Positions 46,926 to 57,850 of a DNA stretch of 64,000 nt are shown here, piece by piece; within the stretch, counting starts at the first letter, position 1; each line of letters starts with the position of its first letter. Source of the DNA: Stenocarpella maydis (Eukaryota > Ascomycota > Sordariomycetes > Diaporthales > Diaporthaceae); assembly GCA_002270565.1 (NCBI GenBank), contig NQMI01000028.1, forward strand, positions 124,001 through 188,000, given 5' to 3'. The notes below the pieces were generated by a model. That model saw only the letters and a program-made list of their open reading frames with translations, made no database searches and had not been told where the DNA came from. The position numbers and the translations under genes are program-made.

Positions 46926-48128
46926 ATGGCGCCAGCTTTGGACGGCGTCTCTAGGCTCGGCCCACTCGCTGCGCGCTCCCTGCTCCTCGCCCGCGACGAT
47001 GCTAATCCACAACGGCCTAACCCTGAGGCCGGCATCATCCACCCCGAACAGTTCAACAACAAGTTTCTCTTTATCCTCTTCGGCCTGATAGGCGCCGCCT
47101 TCATCATCGTCGGCATCTGGTTCTTCTTCTGGGCCAAGAATGGCGGCTTCTACTTCAAGGAGGACGACTGGGACGACTACAAGTCCACTGTGCTGCGTCG
47201 CAAGGGCCCCAACGGTACCACCCTGTCCGGAGCCACCACTGCTACCGACCTCGGCGGCGGCAGTGTGTACAAGGACGTCGACGACGGCAGCACCGAGGAC
47301 GCCACCACAGTCGTTAGCGGCACCACCGGCATCACCGGCGGTGTGAGTGACTACGCCGGCCGGGAGAAAAAGCGCAGGAGGCGCGAGCAAAAGGAGCGCG
47401 ACAGGGAGAAGCGCCGCGAGGAGAAGCTCCGCGAGAAGGAGGAGCTGAAGCGCAGCAAGGAGCGCAAGCGGAGCCGCAAGATCGCCGAGGAGGGCGGCGT
47501 CATCGACGAGGATGCCGAGGCCGAGGCCGAGGAATACCTCCGCAACTACCGGCACGAGAAGCCCGCGCGCGTCGGCGGCATCAACAAGGAGAGCGACTCG
47601 AGCCAGTGGGACGGCTCGACGAACCCGACCGAGTCCTCGCGGGGCGGCTACACCGAGAGCACCGTCACCTCGGAGCTCATCCAGGACCGCGAGCGCGCCC
47701 CGGAGAAGTCCAAGAAGTCCAGCGGCATCCGAAAGGTCTACTCGACCGCCGACAAGCGCGACTCGCGCGAGGCGGAGCGCATCCGCGCCGAGGCCAAGAA
47801 GCTGCAGGAGAGGGGCCGCGCCGCCGTCGCCGCCTCGTCCGCCGCCGGCTCATCGTCCCATCACCGCCGCAACTTCTCGTGGCAGCAGAACAACCGCGTC
47901 GATGAGGACACCCCCATGGCCCCGAGCACCTACGGCCCCAGCGACGACGTCGAATCTAGGATCCCGGGGAGCTGGGCCGAGAGCGACGTCGGCACAAAGA
48001 CCTATCACCATGTCATCCCCGGGCTGTCCGACTCGGGTGCCGGCTCGTCCGTTGGCGGTTCGGACGTGAGGGACTATGCCGAGGAGAAGAGGAAGCGGCG
48101 GAGCGGGGCGTACAGGCGGGAGAGGTAG
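46926..48128 (+). CDS. Single-pass membrane protein with a basic charged tail
   Basis: A single-exon frame of 400 residues. Residues 1-45 carry no clear cleavable signal. Residues 47-70 (FLFILFGLIGAAFIIVGIWF and on) form one membrane helix, followed by a conserved-looking juxtamembrane block, GGFYFKEDDWDDYKSTVLRR. Next is a Gly/Thr-rich linker, then a highly charged Lys/Arg/Glu stretch at about residues 145-195 that may form a single long helix or coiled coil, then a Ser-rich disordered tail. With the basic residues after the helix, the tail is probably cytoplasmic. I recall similar proteins being widespread in Pezizomycotina under vague names, but I cannot name a proven function. It could be a membrane anchor or trafficking adaptor. 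The start ATG (ACAACATGG) has good context. Confidence 0.8.
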   Translation: MAPALDGVSRLGPLAARSLLLARDDANPQRPNPEAGIIHPEQFNNKFLFILFGLIGAAFIIVGIWFFFWAKNGGFYFKEDDWDDYKSTVLRRKGPNGTTLSGATTATDLGGGSVYKDVDDGSTEDATTVVSGTTGITGGVSDYAGREKKRRRREQKERDREKRREEKLREKEELKRSKERKRSRKIAEEGGVIDEDAEAEAEEYLRNYRHEKPARVGGINKESDSSQWDGSTNPTESSRGGYTESTVTSELIQDRERAPEKSKKSSGIRKVYSTADKRDSREAERIRAEAKKLQERGRAAVAASSAAGSSSHHRRNFSWQQNNRVDEDTPMAPSTYGPSDDVESRIPGSWAESDVGTKTYHHVIPGLSDSGAGSSVGGSDVRDYAEEKRKRRSGAYRRER

Positions 48129-48838
48129 GCACTCTCGCTCGTGCGCCATGTCATGGGCGCCCCTTCGGAGCAGCCACGGCCACAGCCGGGTGATGGAGGG
48201 GATGCGTTGGAGCTTGGATCAACTGTGATGTATACGAATGAGACTTTACGACGCAATGCACGAAGGCTTTAACTTTCCGTGGATCTCCATTCTTGCTCGC
48301 GAGACGTCGCGAGTAAATGTGTATGGGTGACGAGAGCAAATGATAGGGAAGAGTGGGCTGGCAAGGGTTTCTTTTTTTTTATTTTTATTCTTTTAACATG
48401 GGATGGTGGAACATCTCCTTTGTGTCGTTGGGCGGACCAGCCCAGCTTGGTATACAACATCCACGGCGTTCTTTCCACGGGAGGAATTGAGCAGCATTGT
48501 CAACGACTATAATGTAAAGATTCCAAAAGGAGATGAATACCGATATCCAAAGTTTCTGGGAGAGCGGCACCTTTTCGGTCTACCGCTAGTGCATAGTTAG
48601 TAGCAAGGCCGCCTCAGTATTACATGTTATTCCCGTGTTCATGTTACTATAATCCCTTACACAACCACGAGCTGGGCAGACTTTGTAAGTTACCGTATAT
48701 TAATAACAACTTGCTTATACCTAGGTATGTAATACCTGTAACGTGGTTTACCAGTAAGTGGGCTATATCAGTGAGTGGGCCATTTTTGCTATTTCCGTTA
48801 CCTTCTATCAATCCCAGCACCCCCTAAGGGCTAAATAA
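48129..48838. other. Spacer and composition boundary
   Basis: Holds the 3' flank of the membrane-protein gene. TACCTAGGTA occurs at 48718-48727. GC content drops steadily from about 48.6 kb and the sequence becomes strongly AT-rich after about 48.84 kb, where the transposon-derived block starts. Confidence 0.6.
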
Positions 48839-48912
48839 TTAATAAAAGTTAGCACTAATTACTACTAACTATACTTAATTGCTTATTTCTAATTTATTTT
48901 ATTAATTTAGAA
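48816..48912. repeat. AT-rich dispersed repeat, copy 1
   Basis: The stretch from AGCACCCCCTAAGG, through GTTAGCACTAATTAC and ACTATACTTAATTGC, can be aligned by eye to 50330-50440 in the same direction. The two copies flank the pogo-like relic and could be ends of two related DNA-transposon insertions. Differences are largely C/T and G/A changes plus short gaps. Confidence 0.5.
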
Positions 48913-49403
48913 GGGTTAGGGTAGGTATAGGAGGGCCTATAAGTATTAAGATTTTAGTAGAATAGACCTTTTTTAGTGCTAGTTGCATTTCTAATTTTCG
49001 TATTATTCTTCTACTAACCTATCTATTTAAATATCTAATATATTAGAAATTAATAATAATAACATATATCCTATATTTTAAGAGAATAGAATATTTTAGA
49101 CTATTTAGAAGTCTAAAAAAATATATAAACATATATCAAACTATTAAGATCTTTAATATTCCCTAAATTATAATATAATATAGAATAATATAATAATGAA
49201 GTTATGATTCATTACATATTAATACTTATAACTTTAACTGAATTAAAGAATAAATGCTTATTTAATATATTATTAATTAAGATATTTAAGAATTTTTCTT
49301 ATAACTTTCTAATATAAAAGATATAGCTAACCTTTTGCTAGTATTATATAATATCAAGCCTATAGTTGAATACTAAGCTTAATACTTTATAAATATACAA
49401 CCT

Positions 49404-49593
49404 AGCTTAAAGACTAAGTTTAATCATCCTTATAATTATTAAAGGGCCTTTTATAAAGATTTAAAGGATATTAGAAATTAGTTTAGGCTATTTTATAATA
49501 TAATAGCTAAATATAGGATTCTGAATAATAACCTTTATAACTTTAATAAAACTAGCTTTATAATGAGCATAATCAATATATTATTAATAATTA
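49404..49593 (+). pseudogene. Relic of a pogo/Fot-like (DDE_1) transposase
   Basis: One plus frame reads FRLFYNIIAKYRILNNNLYN followed by FNKTSFIMSIINIL, with two stop codons earlier in the frame. This matches the family stretch before the first catalytic aspartate, usually of the form Y/L-Y-N-F-D-E-T-G-F. Here the Asp is Asn and the Glu is Lys, both G-to-A changes, and the stops are TAA and TAG where Gln or Trp codons are expected. The similarity ends exactly where the putative LTR begins at 49594. It is a dead fragment. Confidence 0.6.
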
Positions 49594-49766
49594 TGTAATA
49601 AGCGTTGCCCAGGGCTGGTTATCCAGCTTATATAACCGGACTTTAAGTATTTAGATATATTTCCTAAGGGCTCCCTACGGGGACCCGTCGTCTCTCTTTC
49701 CTTTATCTTTCATACTCTATATTAATTCAATTGGATTCCCTGGACTCACCCACAAACCCCGTGACA
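49594..49766. repeat. Putative solo LTR inserted in the pogo relic
   Basis: This 173-bp sequence starts TGTAATAAGCGTTGCCCAGG and ends CCCCGTGACA, so it has TG...CA ends. It contains a TATA-like CTTATATAACC and a pyrimidine-rich stretch. It is flanked on both sides by ATTA (49590-49593 and 49767-49770), a possible short target duplication. No second copy or internal part is seen in the window, so it would be a solo LTR. The direction is not certain. Confidence 0.45.
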
Positions 49767-50329
49767 ATTATATGTATTAATACGTATAAAAAGACTAAAT
49801 TTATTTAATTTAATAATGAAAACGGGCCCAAAAGAGGAGGGAGCGAGAGGACAAAACCTCCACACACACAAAAAGGCACACGTTCTGCCAGAGCCCTGAT
49901 CAAGCAACCACCCTAAGAGGAGCGTAGAAGACAAGAAGAGAAGCCCCTAACGCAATAGGAGAGTTATAAGGAGAATAAAGGGTGCCAAAAAGGAGAGGCA
50001 GAAAAAGAGGGCATAAGAAATAGTTTCACAGTACACACGTATATATCTAATAGATATAAATTCACAGGGTATAAAAAGATTAATTCTTTAGGACTAGAAA
50101 TTTCTTAAAAGCAATGCAGGAAGGCCCCTTCTTATAGTCTTGGAGGGGGGGGGGATACTAAGGCTGGTTTTCCTCTGGATTCCGAAATATGCCGGTTCCC
50201 CTAGACCCCGGAACATTATATGCTACTATTTTATTATTTAGCTGCTACATATACCTATTCACTCTGCTTGTATTTATAACCCTTATAAGTACCTAGTTTT
50301 TAGCAAATTCATTAACTTTAGGCTACTTT

Positions 50330-50440
50330 AGCACCCGCTTGGAGCTAAGTAAGTAATAAAAATTTGCACTAATTAGTGTTAACTATACTTAATTACTTAA
50401 ATCTAATTAACTTTATAAATTTAAAAGTATTAAAGTTTAT
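50330..50440. repeat. AT-rich dispersed repeat, copy 2
   Basis: The stretch from AGCACCCGCTTGGAGC, through TTTGCACTAATTAGTG and ACTATACTTAATTAC, aligns with 48816-48912 in the same direction. Confidence 0.5.
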
Positions 50441-51295
50441 AATTAGTATAGTTTAAATATAAAAACTAATAATATGAAAGAATAGATATTAGTTTGATAC
50501 AAATAATATAGTTATTTTAAAAATATAAATTATAAAATAATTATTATTTCTTGTAATTAAAGAGAGAAACTCAAATAAGATAGATAGTTTATGAGTAACT
50601 GAAGTTTAATTTTTATTATTATGTTTTTATTTTACTTATGAACGGAAGATAGAAATATTTTTAAAGCCCTAGGCATTTAATTAGTAATAGCTATATTTAT
50701 TAATTTAGATAACTAATTATAACTAGCTATAATTTAAGTCTAATCCTAACAAGCTTTTATAAGGGATTAGCTACTGTTAGCTTTCCTTTAAGGAGTAGAT
50801 AGATATAAGTATTACTAGCTTCTATAGAATAACAAGTCAAATTAGCTACTAGGGCCTAAAGTTCCCTAAAAGAATAGCACCTAGTTATCTATAAAATTAT
50901 GCTTCAGGGCCTGCTCTAAAGACTAAGACCTTCTTTCGAATAATAATTTTATTAAAAAGTCTATCCTAATAAAAGACCTAAGAAAAGTATAACAGTTTAT
51001 AGGTAACTTAAATAAAAAGAACAAATAATATTAAGCAGTGTTTAAATATATTTAAAGACTGTTAATAAATTATTAATGTCCTTAAAAAAGATTTATTAGT
51101 CAAAACTAATTATAAAAAAGATTATTAAGTTTAGCTAGTAAATAGCTATAGTTAAATAAAATATACTTTTTTTTAAAACAAATGAAATTCTTTAATAATC
51201 ATTATACTTAATAAAGGCCCTAAGTAATATAAGCTATTTTAAATTATGTTTATAGTATGATAATAATTTCGAGTATTTAATCTGGCATTACAATA

Positions 51296-52295
51296 CTATA
51301 AGCTAGCTTTTAAGGTTCTACCTTCTGCATCTTCCTTTAATGCTTTATTAACTAGTTTAACTGCCGACTTCGCCTTTGATCGTGGTAGGGTAGACCTTCC
51401 CTGAGGTCCTGTGTCTCCCAAAAGTTCAACTTTGCGCCAATGCCCAATGTCGCCGATCTCTAGAATGGTCCCACCAGGATATTGCTTCTCTGTGATCAGT
51501 GCCAACATGGCTTTGACAACCTCTGATGGCGGCAGCGAAAAGTCATTGTCCATATCAATGTGTTCCATGGCCTCTGGATGGTCTCGAAAGAGTGGCGTGT
51601 CTACAATGCTGCAGGCTGTTAGCGAAGATCGGTACTCTTTTGAAGCAGAAGCCATTCTCACCCAGGGGCCACCCCTACAACTCTGATGGCACACATGTCC
51701 TCCAATGGACTCATGCAACGAATGAACTGGCTGAGACCTGCTTTTGAGGCCGAATAAAGAGGAAGAACCACATTTGGCTTCTGGGCCACAATACTTGAGA
51801 TATGCAGGATGACACCGCTTGATCGCGCCTCCTGCATCCGTCGAATTGCAATCCTTGAGAGCTTGATCGGGTGGACGAGATTGATGTCCAACACTTTGTA
51901 ATGAGATCCTAGATCTCTGTTGTCCCAGAAGCCTGGACATGACGCTTCATAAACACCAGCACCAGCAACGACGATCTCCGGGACACCACCGAACCGGCTA
52001 TCAAAGACTTGGAAGGCTGACTCAAGCTGCTTCCAGTCGGTCACATCGACTCGTTGGAAACTAACCATCGGGCCTGAGTCATTTTGTGTTTCTTGCAACC
52101 AAGCTGTTGCATCCTTGTGAAGGGAAAGGTCGCAGATCAGGACGGAAACACCTCTCGCTCGCAGTGTTTTGGCGAGAGTAAAACTAAGTCCTGCAGCAGT
52201 TAGTCATTTACTTCTACGGTCTGACACATGCCAAGCGTACCTGAGCCACCTCCGGTGATAAGAGCTCTCTTGTTTACAAGATTCGGCAGCGCCAT
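51296..52295 (-). CDS. Short-chain dehydrogenase/reductase (SDR) family protein
   Basis: Three exons, 52241-52295, 51662-52190 and 51296-51608, with GT-AG introns of 50 and 53 bp that keep frame, give 298 residues. The N-terminus MALPNLVNKRALITGGGSG begins the NAD(P)-binding Rossmann fold, followed by VSVLICDLSL and RVDVTDW. The catalytic serine is in ILHISSIVAQ and the Tyr-Lys pair in LYSASKAGLS; the Asn-Ala-Gly motif appears as VVAGAGVYEA. After the second intron the typical PGIVDTPLF follows. The order and size resemble fungal 15-hydroxyprostaglandin-dehydrogenase-like SDRs; the substrate cannot be told. One oddity is that the Gly-rich loop seems two residues short (GSG then LSF, where GSGxxLSF-like spacing is usual). 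The gene has no stops or frameshifts although it is enclosed by RIP-damaged transposons. Confidence 0.88.
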
Positions 52296-53379
52296 TAGTT
52301 TTAATTATCATAGGCCAGGGAAACGAATCAAAAATTTGTCCACAATATTTGAGGATCTCAAAAGCAGTTGTCCTTGACGTTTTGGAACCCTTCACATCCA
52401 GTTGATCCTGGGAGCACATGTGACAAGATTTCGCATTATTTATCTTTCTCCGACCTATGCAATTTGCATAGGTCGGAGACAAAGAATGCTCATAACTTCG
52501 GTATCGGCCCTACGCTGTCTTTCGGAACATCTAGCCCCACAGGCCCGCGGTCTTCGGAGCGTTGTCGGCACCATCGGCTTTGACTGAGGGGTTGCGTTCA
52601 GTAGAATGCACGTTTGAATGACACCATATCTTCAAATCCTAAACTTCTGGCTGACAACGAGAATGAAAAGGCTTGACTAATTATGCCTCTTATGGTGTGT
52701 GCTCTGCACTATAGTTGCTTTATATTGACGCATGTTTGACGCGATATAAAAAGTTTGGCAATTTCGGCATTGGGAGCAACTCCGCTTCATCGGGACAACA
52801 GAAAGCGTCTACCAAGGTGAATTTTCTCCATGTGGTTACAAGCTTGTTCCATTAAGTCTCCTCCCGATTCCGAGGATGCCTTTGTGTCAAGTTGTATCGT
52901 ATTAGCACCGATATACGCTCCTCGAAAATAACAGAAGAAATTGAGTTATCTTGACGCATCTTGTGTTTACCGACACGAGACATCCCAAGCGATCTGCTGC
53001 CACCCACCAAGGACGATCACTGTCATACGAGGTGGTACACCAACACACGATGAAGATAGATGCAGACTTCAATCTTCAATAGTGCAGATCCATCCTCAAT
53101 TCCGAATTCTACACACAGTCCGATGTACTAACGTCCCCGGCCCCCATTCCGCATCGCCCAATTCCGACCGCCCCACATTCGCGTAACGTGATGTATGCAT
53201 CTAGCAGCCCCTCATATAAAACTTTCAGCTCCTTAACAAGGGAGTTTTTTTCTAATTACTAACCCTCTTCTTCTAATTAATTAGATTATTACAAAGTAAT
53301 GTTTAAATTATGAATTAGTAAATACTATTATTATAAAAAGAAATAATATGATTTATTAGGAAGTGGCCAGGTACTATAT
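52296..53379. other. Upstream region of the SDR gene and boundary to the retroelement
   Basis: About 900 bp of ordinary-composition sequence upstream of the SDR start, containing its promoter and the perfect palindrome at 52447-52479. No other gene is supportable. From about 53,240 the composition again becomes AT-rich up to the chromovirus insertion point. Confidence 0.6.
52447..52479. promoter_or_regulatory. Perfect 16-bp inverted repeat, 1-bp spacer
   Basis: The left arm TCTCCGACCTATGCAA (52447-52462) and right arm TTGCATAGGTCGGAGA (52464-52479) are exact reverse complements around a single T. It lies 152 bp upstream of the SDR start codon. A 33-bp perfect palindrome could be a binding site for a dimeric regulator, a cruciform-forming site or a transposon footprint. 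Confidence 0.75.
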
Positions 53380-53384
53380 GTAGC
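53380..53384. repeat. Target-site duplication (left)
   Basis: GTAGC directly before the left LTR matches GTAGC at 60333-60337 directly after the right LTR. Confidence 0.9.
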
Positions 53385-53564
53385 TGTAACGGGTGCATAT
53401 AAGCCACTGCTGTATATTAGCTGTAGCTAAGCTAGGTTTCATAAGGAAAGAAAAAGTAGAAGAAAAATCCTGCAAGTCCGGAATCCGCGCTCTTATATAC
53501 GGAATCCCAAGTAGGTCTAAAGGGAGCCGGACCGCGCTAATACCTAGGGTTCCACCCTATAACA
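53385..53564 (-). repeat. Left LTR (3' LTR of the chromovirus)
   Basis: Starts TGTAACGGGTGC and ends CACCCTATAACA. It aligns over its full length with 60152-60332. Shared blocks include TAGCTAAGCTAGGTTT, GGAATCCGCGCTCTT and ATACCTAGGGTTCCA. Most differences are C/T and G/A transitions. Confidence 0.93.
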
Positions 53565-53660
53565 TTATCCCCCTCTTCCAAAACTAATCACGTAATCGCT
53601 AACTCAATTAGATTGGATTTCAATCCAGGCGGGCTACTAACTAGAATTGCTTGGGGGCCT

Positions 53661-53714
53661 GCCTCCATCCTAATTTAACTGGAGGTAGCCTCTAACCTGA
53701 TTTAATTAGAGGTC
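53661..53714. repeat. 27-bp tandem hairpin repeat near the 3' LTR
   Basis: Units 53661-53687 and 53688-53714 both have the form GCCTC...GAGGT with an ATTTAA core. Each unit is nearly self-complementary (CCTCCA with TGGAGG; CCTCTA with TAGAGG). They differ mainly by transitions that keep the pairing. Confidence 0.7.
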
Positions 53715-54879
53715 ACAAGTATTTAAACCCTTAAATTTCCCAGCTTCTATATTTCTTCCCCTATTTTCTAATAATAACTAAATCAAACTAGTAAGTATCC
53801 CCCTTTTAATTAAAAGCTTATAGTGTCTAGCTCTAACTCCTAGAAGTTTGCAATAATCCCCTTAGAAATATAATTTTTAGGCTCATTTATAATACCTCCT
53901 AGTGCAACCACAATCCACCTAAACTATAGTAGTAGGTAAGTCTGCAGTTTCCAACTATCCTCACTCAGTTTTCTAACTTTTTAGTGCGAAAATGAATATA
54001 AGTGCTTCCGCTATATTTCTACTAGTGCTAACTATAAGTCCTGCGCTAGTATAAGTAGTAAAGTTTATAATTCTTATTATTCCTACTTTCAGGCTAAGGT
54101 ATATAACTTCCATATTAATTTAGTTGGATTCCATTAATAATATAGCAACCTTATAATATTATACCTCCCTTTATTACAAAGTATTAGGACCACCTTCATG
54201 CACAAGAGGAGCTTTCTGCTAACTAAATCCATAAGGTATTTCCAGTCCAATCTATATAATTTTTATACCCTTATCTTTAGTTTTTACTAACTATAGTAGG
54301 ATGCAGGTTTCAAAAAGGTTTGCGCTGCCTATTATGCTATACTTATATATAAGGATGCCTATAGTTTCCCTTTATAAGTCATCCTACACTAATATTATTA
54401 GCTTTTATACTCTTATTAATAGTTTCCTAGTAGATATACTCTAGCTGCTTTTTTTAGCCTTATTATCTTATACAAATATAAATAACTAGAACTTTATTAG
54501 TAATTTCCCTTAAATGATTATATTTTAATAGGAAATGATTGGATTTTTGGTATCAGTTATTAGTTTTTATAGTGGCTCTTTATACCCCTTTTTAAGATAG
54601 GTTTTATATTAATAAATATCTTATAACTTTCTTTAGAAATTTAGGTCCCTCCTCTTCCATATAATTTCCAGTCTTATCTATATAGAGTCCTACTAAATAA
54701 TTATATTGCTTAAGAATTCTTCTCTTCCTTTACCCTCTCTACTATAGGAGCTGTCCTTTAGCCCCATATAGTCTGCCCCCTGCTCTTTCCTCTAGCGGGT
54801 TCCTTGCGCTTTCTCTTAGGTCCCAAGTTATAAGCATTATATGCTACTGCTAGCCCATCCTCCTGGCAATAGTTGCTAT

Positions 54880-54985
54880 ACTGCTTTTTAAATTCATCCC
54901 AAGCTAAGGTTTCTTCTAGATTTTCCAGGTCAGTCTAGGTGGGATCCTAATATCCCACCTACTTAACTAGAGCTTCTCATTATAT
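54880..54985 (-). pseudogene. Chromodomain-like C-terminus of the pol polyprotein
   Basis: The minus frame reads EALVK, stop, VGY, stop, DPT, stop, TDLENLEETLAWDEF. The stops stand where Trp, Gln and Trp are expected, giving the family's core of a Trp-Lys-Trp pattern followed by Trp-Glu/Asp and a helix. Chromodomains guide chromovirus integration to heterochromatin. Confidence 0.7.
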
Positions 54986-55529
54986 GCCCCTGCTTAATCT
55001 CTTTATATACACATATAGCAGTTTTTCCACAAAATATTCCTAATAGCTATTAATAGTTACTACTAGGGGCTGGAAATCCGTATATTTCTAGCCAGGTAAT
55101 GGGTCTTGAGCTATATAGCAAAGGTATTCAATATGCACTTTTATATTTTAGCCATTAGGGAATCTAAAGATCTCTATTACTAATAGGAATATTATCCTTT
55201 CTACCTTAAATTTTATATATTTTTAATTAAGTTTCTTTTTAAGGTATAATAAGTAATAGTTTTATAAATCTACTTATACTAAATCTCCTTCCTAGAAGTA
55301 TAGCGCTAGCTTATACTTTTGGTTAGCTATATTTTTCTAGGTCTGGGAAGCAGAAATTATAATAGCTTAATAGAGGTTTATTATCTATTAGAGCCTCAGG
55401 ATAAAGGATGCTGCCTGCTACTCTAGGGGCCCTACTGCAACACCCTCTAACTCTCAGTCCTTAATTATCAGAATAATTGGGTTGGGGTTATACCCCTTTA
55501 TTATAAAGAATGTAAATATACCTATATTT

Positions 55530-56195
55530 ATATTCTTTTAGTTCCTTAGGGCCATCTGAGCTGCTAGCAGCCAATTTACCCAGTTATCCTAGTTTTAATT
55601 AATAAAAGCCGCTAGATATGCTTTAACTTCCTAGTTTATATATTCTAGCCCTTTATTAATCTTAGGGTGATATGCTATACTTAGGCGTTATTTGATCCCT
55701 AATAGTTAATATACATGCTTCTGGAAGCAGCTTACCTAGTTAGGCCTATAATCAGATATAATAGCCTTTGGCCACCCGTGATACCTAGCCCAACACTAGA
55801 GGAAGCACTATGCACACGCTTCTGTATCTATAGTCTCTATAGGTTCCAGCACGATATCCTTACCTAAATAGTTGCAAATAACCTATAGGTACTTATACCC
55901 TTTAAGCTGGAGTATATATAAGTAGTCTTAGCTATTTAAACTTAGGAAGATAGTTATAAAGTCTATAGTGATTTCTTTATAATATCTATTGGGAACTAGT
56001 AGAAGCTTTAAGTATACCTTTCTTATTTCCCTCTAGGCCTTTATCCTACTATAAATATTGCAATTGCATAGAAATTGCCAGATTCTTTACTATATTAAGG
56101 GCTGGTAAAAATGCTAACTTATTATAAATGTGATGCCTTTCTAGCTAGAATATCTATTAACTGCTAGATTATAGGTAGTCTGAATGAGTCTTATG
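55530..56195 (-). pseudogene. Integrase domain relic
   Basis: The minus frame reads ITIDFI, then GWPKAIISDYRPN, then RLSIAYHPKINKGLEYIN. The aspartates and the glutamate of the D,D(35)E triad are still present, with exactly 35 codons between the second Asp and the Glu. Several stop codons interrupt the frame, and the upstream zinc-binding region has lost its pattern. Confidence 0.85.
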
Positions 56196-57149
56196 TAGAG
56201 ATTATTAGCTTCCAAGTCTTAAGGGCTGGCTTTCTTATATTCTTCCTTTTAGGTAACTAGGACCCCTAGGATTTAAAGGCTTTCCCTATACTATAGGAGT
56301 CTGATAAAATTTATATAGCATTTACCAATCTGGATATATATTTGTAGTCTAGGCTTAAGCTTATAGTTACCTCTTTATACTACCTGATAAACCTCTTAAT
56401 ACCCTATATCCATTTATATAGCTTCCTTCTATAATTGCTATAATTCTAGATTATTAAAGGCCTTAATCTTAACCAACTTCTCTATAGCCCCCCTAACCTA
56501 TATAGAGTTAACCAGCTACTTTACTAATGCAAAATTCAGAATTATCTAAATATTTCTTGCCTTTATATTCTTAAAGGTTACCTAGTCCTAATCTCTATAT
56601 GAGAGGGCATCTAGAATAATAGCATTCTTATCTAGTTAGTAAACGAGATTAAATAGAAATTCCATTAGAAGTTCTATATATTATACCTAGTACTTTAAAA
56701 GCTATTACTTTATTATAAACTTCTTAAGGTTCTTATAGTCCGAGAGAATTATAAACCTATTAATGCTCTTTAGTTTAGTATGCTATTATTATAAGCAGTC
56801 CATAATAGCTAGCATCTCCTTATTAGCAATTAAGTAATTCTGCTTAGCTATTGTAAGCTTCCTTAAATGGAAGGCAATAGGTCTTAGTACCCCGTTAACC
56901 TCATACAAGAGGGCCCCTCCAAGGCCCCAGCTGCTATAATCAGCCTCTATAAAGGTCTTCTTAGTTAGATCCTACTATATAAGGACTAGGGCCCATATAA
57001 AGTCTTCCTTAAGCTATTAGAAGGCTTTATTATACTCCTATATCCATAAAAATTGCACCTCTTTCCCAGTTAATATTATTAAAGGGGCAGCCTTTTAAGA
57101 GTAGTCTTTAATAAATATTTAATAAAAGTTAGCAAACCCTAAGAAGCTT

Positions 57150-57850
57150 TGCATACCTCTTACTAATGTGGGCCTCTCTCATTTAGCAATTGTTCTTATC
57201 TTCTTAAGATCCATCATTACTCCTATATTGGCCTTAATAACAAACCCAAGATACTTAACTTATTTTTAAGCAAACTTGCTCTTATTTGGATCTAAGTATA
57301 GTCCATACTCCACTATCCTCTTAAGAACCTCCTATAAGTTTTCTATATATTCTTCTTAGGTTCCATTTATATATATAAGAATATTATTTATATATATAAA
57401 GTAGTACCTATTTGAAAGATCTTAGAGGATGGAATTAATATATCTCTGGAATATTACTAATGCCTTTATTAAGCCAAAAGGTATAATAACCCATTTAAAA
57501 AGCCTATATCTTATATAAAAAGCTATGTTCCATTAGTTACCTTTTCTAACTCTAACCTTATAGAGTACCTAAACTATATCCACCTTTATAAACCACTTAG
57601 CTTTTATAAGATTGTATAAGGTTTTTGTAATCAAGGGTAGGAAATACTAATCCACCCTAGTGATAGCATTTAGGGCTCAATAGTTACAATAAAACTATAG
57701 TCCGCCCCCCAGCTTCCAAGCAAAGATTACTAAAGCCCCAACCTTACTACTACTAGCTTGGATGAAACCCTTATCCAGTAGGTCTCAGAGTATCTTCTTT
57801 AAGACCAGCAATTCTTCTTAAGATATATTATAAAGTAATCTAAATAGTAT
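57150..57850 (-). pseudogene. Reverse transcriptase domain relic
   Basis: Across neighbouring minus frames the Ty3/gypsy order can be followed: the GG...DYR-ALN region near 57,690, the Lys-Val-Asp segment near 57,590, the FGL-x-K/NAP-x-x-FQRYIN stretch near 57,450, and the active-site box at 57371-57392. The active-site box reads YINNILIY in place of the family's Y-x-D-D, so both catalytic aspartates are lost by G-to-A change. The RNase H region should follow at about 56.3-57.1 kb but is too damaged to mark. Confidence 0.8.

Larger units (their letters stand above)
48839..51295. other. AT-rich, RIP-like block of decayed transposons
   Basis: This block is strongly AT-rich with very frequent TA steps and almost no long open frame. 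It contains a pogo/Fot transposase relic (49404-49593), a putative solo LTR (49594-49766), a GC-richer patch at about 49,810-50,030 with no readable gene, and two copies of an AT-rich repeat. The remainder (50440-51295) holds nothing I can translate. Confidence 0.7.
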
